Shown: positions 60,922-64,000 of the stretch, piece by piece
How the letters are laid out: each line of letters begins with the position of its first letter
How positions within the stretch are numbered: position 1 is the first letter of the stretch
Assembly (NCBI GenBank): GCA_029379385.1
Contig: CM055618.1
Location: 5,714,134-5,778,133, forward strand
DNA: 64,000 bases
Origin: Quillaja saponaria
Lineage: Eukaryota; Streptophyta; Magnoliopsida; Fabales; Quillajaceae
Reading direction: 5' to 3'
Program-made: the position numbers and the translations under genes
Notes under the pieces: model-generated
Seen by the model: the letters and a program-made list of their open reading frames with translations, nothing else
Databases searched by the model: none
What the model was told of the DNA's origin: nothing

Positions 60922-63130
60922 TTTTTTTTTTATAAGAGAAGAAGATTTTATTGGGAAAGAGAAATACAAAGGAGAACACTGTTTCCTCAAAGGAAAAAGA
61001 AAAAGAAAATACAAGAGATAAGTACTAAGCTTAAAATATTAAAACTCTCCAAAGTGAAGAAATACACCAGAGTGAAGCTAGAAAAACAATATTATCCCAA
61101 ATAAGTTGTCTTCGTAGACCACGATCATGGAAGATTTTCGCATTACTCTCCAACCAAACTCCAAATGACCGCAAAGCACATCTCCAAATACTTTTGATGT
61201 CCTTATTTGTGCCATAGTTCTGGTAATGAATCATTAAAAATCTTTTAAGGATCCAGAACAAACCCATAGAATATTGAAAATGTCAAATAGTCTACACCAA
61301 ATGTTCCAAATAAAAGGGCAATGAAAAAAGAAGTGCTCATAAGTCTCACAATCATATGAATACATCACACAAATATCAGGTGATACCGTGATAGTGCATT
61401 TGACAGTATCCTCATCTGCAACAATTTATTAGTGTTGACTCTTTTAAGTACTGCTATCCAAACGAAAATCTTAACCTTAGATGAAAGTTTAACCTTTATG
61501 ATAAATTTATGAAGTAGGAAAAAGAAAGCATCAGGTGTGAACAAGAAAACTATAATATGATTTACAAGAGAAAGATCCCAAAGCATCAAGCGACCAAATC
61601 CAAATATCAAGTATATTAAGGAAGCGAGAAGGAGAAAGAATGTCTAGAAGTTTGTAAGACCATAAACTTACCATTCATTTAAACCTAAGAAATGAAAATC
61701 CCATGCAATACCTTCTCCTTCCAAGACACAATGAGGAAATTAGAACAAAATGAAAAGGTTGAGAGATGATGAAACCTAGGATAAGTGACACAAAAAAACT
61801 CATTCCATATTTAAACATCCTCCCATGAATGAATGCGAGTACCATTACCAGGTTTAAAATAAAGAGGAGAAGAAATGGAGAATACCTAGGAGATGAACTT
61901 CGAAGGGGTAGCATGAGAAAGACTTATAAATTTAGGCATCCTACCCATTCCGATGAAAGCCGAACTTGCTCTTAATCACCATATGCCAAAGTGTATCAAA
62001 TTCTCGAGGAGAACACCAAAGCCACTTGCCCACTAGAGAAATGTTTTTGGATACGACTTTGGCAATCCCTAAACCAACTTTTAACTTCGGCTTAAAACAA
62101 AGATCCCAATTAACCAAGTGGTCTCCTTCTTCTAACCAAAGAAGATCCCGCATAAGACGTTATAATGTATTTGCCACCTTAACCGGAATTTTAAATAAAG
62201 AAAAGGCAATAGATGGGAATGCTGGAGGCAGGAATTAAGAAGAGTAATCCTACCCTTGGAGAAAAAAATGCACCCTTCCACCCTGCAAGACGCTTAGACA
62301 CCTTATGAATGACAAGATCCTAAAAGAAATAGAACGAGGGTTTCCACCAAGTGGAACAACTAAATAAGTTAGAAGAAGATTCTGGATGGGACAACCAACT
62401 AAAGAAGAGTAATTGCACAACAAATGACTACCCAAATTAATCCCTACTATACTACATTTAGTTAGGTTAACTTGAAGTCCAAAAATAAGTTTAAAAATCT
62501 GAAAAAGCTAGAAGGTATAGGACATTTTTTAAACAATCTTATTTTCCTCAAGAAAGAGAATAGTATCATTGGCAAATTGAAGATGGGAAAGTGTCACATC
62601 CTTAGAACCAATTTTCTTAACCCTGAATTTCACTCCTCAACCTCTTAGAGAACATTCTGCTCAGAACATCAGCTTTACCATTTATAACAACAGAGAACAC
62701 TTCTGAAGCTGAAGATGGACACCCATTGATCCATTTCCTCCACCTAGACCCAAAACCCTTCCTAGCCATAACCTTTTTCAAAAAAGACCAACCCGCTCTA
62801 TCATAAGTTTTCTCAAAGTCAAGCCTGAAGATAACACATTTCTTCCCCTTACGCTTATATTCTTTGACAACCTCATTCGCAACAAGCCCCGAATCTAGAA
62901 TTTTTGTCTACCCTCAATGAAGGCACTTTGGAAGATAGATATATTTTTCCCCCATACACTGCACAACATGTTAGACAAGACTTTTAGTGAAAATCTTGTA
63001 ATCGCTAGTAAGAAGGCTGATAGGATGGAAATCCTTGATCTTAACAGAATGATCCTTTTTAGAGACCAAGGTAATGGCATACAGTAATAGACTGGCTTAT
63101 TCTTATCATATTGTGCCTTTAATCAACTAA
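60922..63130 (-). mobile_element. LINE fragment (RT and zf-RVT) in an intron of the hydroxylase-like gene
   Basis: On the minus strand, from 63119 leftwards: FHPISLL and SDYKIFTKSL, then FRLDFEKTYDRAGWSFL (RT palm, first catalytic region), GFGSRWRKWINGC, and SASEVFSVVINGKA. Later come KVKIFVWIAVLKRVN near 61460 and WRCALRSFGVWLESNAKIF near 61150, typical zf-RVT text of plant LINEs. The left end has T10 at 60922-60931, which is the poly(A) tail on the minus strand. The element is 5'-truncated at the RT and has many stops. It lies in the same orientation as the host gene. No clear target-site duplication was found. Confidence 0.88.
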
Positions 63131-63856
63131 CTTTTCAAAAAGACTACAGCAAAGAGGACATCTTATAACCCTTGGCTTGTTATTTAGTTGGATTCAAATT
63201 GGAAGTAGTGTGTTTCATTTTTCCGGTATTCTATAAGGCTGCTTTTGACACTAACTGCAACACTTGTGAACAGCAATATAATGCAATTACTAATAAATGC
63301 ATAATATATATAAATATATCAAAACTTATAAACCATGCACAAAAGATTGTCAGATGCAGATTCCATAGAAGTTTCAGACTGATGATGTAAGAGGCAACGT
63401 TGATCGAATTTGATCTAATTCTAGAAGTTGGTGTCTGATTGAGGGGTGATGGAGTATTGCGTATCACAATATAAGAAATACTTAGTTAACCTCCTGGTAT
63501 GGGAGGGTGAATTGGTACCTGTCTGTGTGTGTGAGAGAGAGGAAAGGGGAACTTCTTTGTACCTCATCGACAGAATGGATGTTACGATTGTCAGCTGTGT
63601 ACATCAAAATGTCCTGACAGGAAAAACATAGTTAAAAAGATTCATCAAGTTTTCTACTTGAAACACAAAATAAGACAGATCAAGGACTTGTACAGAAATC
63701 AATACACTTGAGTAAAAAGGGAAAGAGGTAACCGAGAAGCCTTTTAGCAGATTCACTTACTCCAGCCATAGGCATAACGATTTTTGATTCCCCATCCTGG
63801 AAGTAAAAGAGTCCACCATCGAAATCCCTCCCGCAACTATTCAAGTAGCAGACTGC

Positions 63857-64000
63857 CTTTTACTACCAAAAAGAAGACAAAAGCTGTTAGCTGGAATAAA
63901 CATATAAGATATCAGAAAGAGAGATAGAAATAACTGGAGGAACTGCTAATAATTTTAAAGCCACTCCTAGCAACAGTTTTGCACTACAGTAAAAACAAAA
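63857..64000 (-). other. Upstream intron of the hydroxylase-like gene to the window edge
   Basis: AT-rich, with a T-rich minus-strand stretch before the 63856 acceptor. No further exon was identified before the edge. Confidence 0.4.

Larger units (their letters stand above)
59105..63856 (-). pseudogene. PKHD-type 2-oxoglutarate/Fe(II) hydroxylase-like gene, 3' part, with frameshifts and stops
   Basis: Minus-strand exons were found by splice sites and matching phases. 63856-63761 encodes AVCYLNSCGRDFDGGLFYF and QDGES...MPMAG, the 2OG-Fe(II) oxygenase (prolyl/lysyl-hydroxylase-like) core. 63613-63563 encodes DILMYTADNRNIHSVDE with the second iron-ligand His region. 60477-60126 has ITGGERL, FSGASHEGDVKLNSLFS, DSCIPLAASSNMYWF and LLTEPLRLTRGTELFDHE. 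59436-59105 has VVHFYYWKASALQSFKGRG, ELAKTVF, INFVAAFAEWEDNAWKL and a final TGA. The order fits plant PKHD-type hydroxylases such as the Arabidopsis At1g22950 family, recalled from memory. At least three frame changes and stops (TGA near 60312, TAA near 59245) indicate a pseudogene. The N-terminal exons lie beyond the window. The gene is convergent with PAP copy 3, only about 110 bp away. The acceptor before 63856 is weak (TAAAAG). Confidence 0.75.

Noticed and set aside
1..64000. CRISPR arrays, rRNA or tRNA genes, bacterial-type operons or defence systems
   Set aside because: Nothing in the window has the repeat-spacer pattern, conserved rRNA text or closely packed same-strand genes; the DNA is plant nuclear.

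Overview
This is AT-rich nuclear DNA from a flowering plant, most likely a eudicot. It has GT-AG introns, a low-molecular-weight plant purple acid phosphatase (PAP) gene, a plastid ndhA fragment embedded in nuclear sequence, and many plant-type Ty1/copia, Ty3/gypsy, LINE and PIF/Harbinger remnants. No bacterial operon, rRNA, tRNA or CRISPR array was seen. Only one gene looks intact: a seven-exon PAP at 31897-34815. Almost everything else is transposon remains or pseudogenes.

Layout. 1-13640 is a pile of LTR-retrotransposon remains. It holds a gypsy integrase tail, gypsy LTR pieces, a 2-kb tandem duplication, and a copia element whose gag (3.3 kb) and protease/integrase/RT (10.4-12.7 kb) parts are separated. 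13660-22440 is a copy of the DNA that lies upstream of the intact PAP gene. It is split by a LINE, which itself carries two solo LTRs with target-site duplications. 22450-28690 holds a decayed PIF/Harbinger element with transposase and MYB/SANT-like partner; a plastid ndhA fragment sits inside the transposase. 28700-31890 is the second copy of the upstream block and leads into the intact PAP gene.

39559-41106 is a second PAP copy. It keeps exons 2-7 with splice sites but has a stop codon and no detectable exon 1. 41180-49400 is mostly unrecognised AT-rich or TE-derived DNA with one LINE tail. 49849-50209 is a Tourist-type MITE. 52090-58992 is a third PAP copy, shattered by a copia element in exon 6 (which carries a nested solo LTR) and a LINE fragment in intron 6. 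59105-63856, on the minus strand, is the 3' part of a PKHD-type (2-oxoglutarate/Fe(II)) hydroxylase-like gene with frameshifts and stops and a LINE in one intron. A decayed copy of its last exon also lies behind the second PAP copy, so PAP and the tail of its convergent neighbour were duplicated together.

The genes do not form a pathway. The main story is birth and death of a tandem PAP family in a transposon-rich region, where exact target-site duplications allow the order of events to be read. All boundaries and homologies were judged by eye, without database searches.
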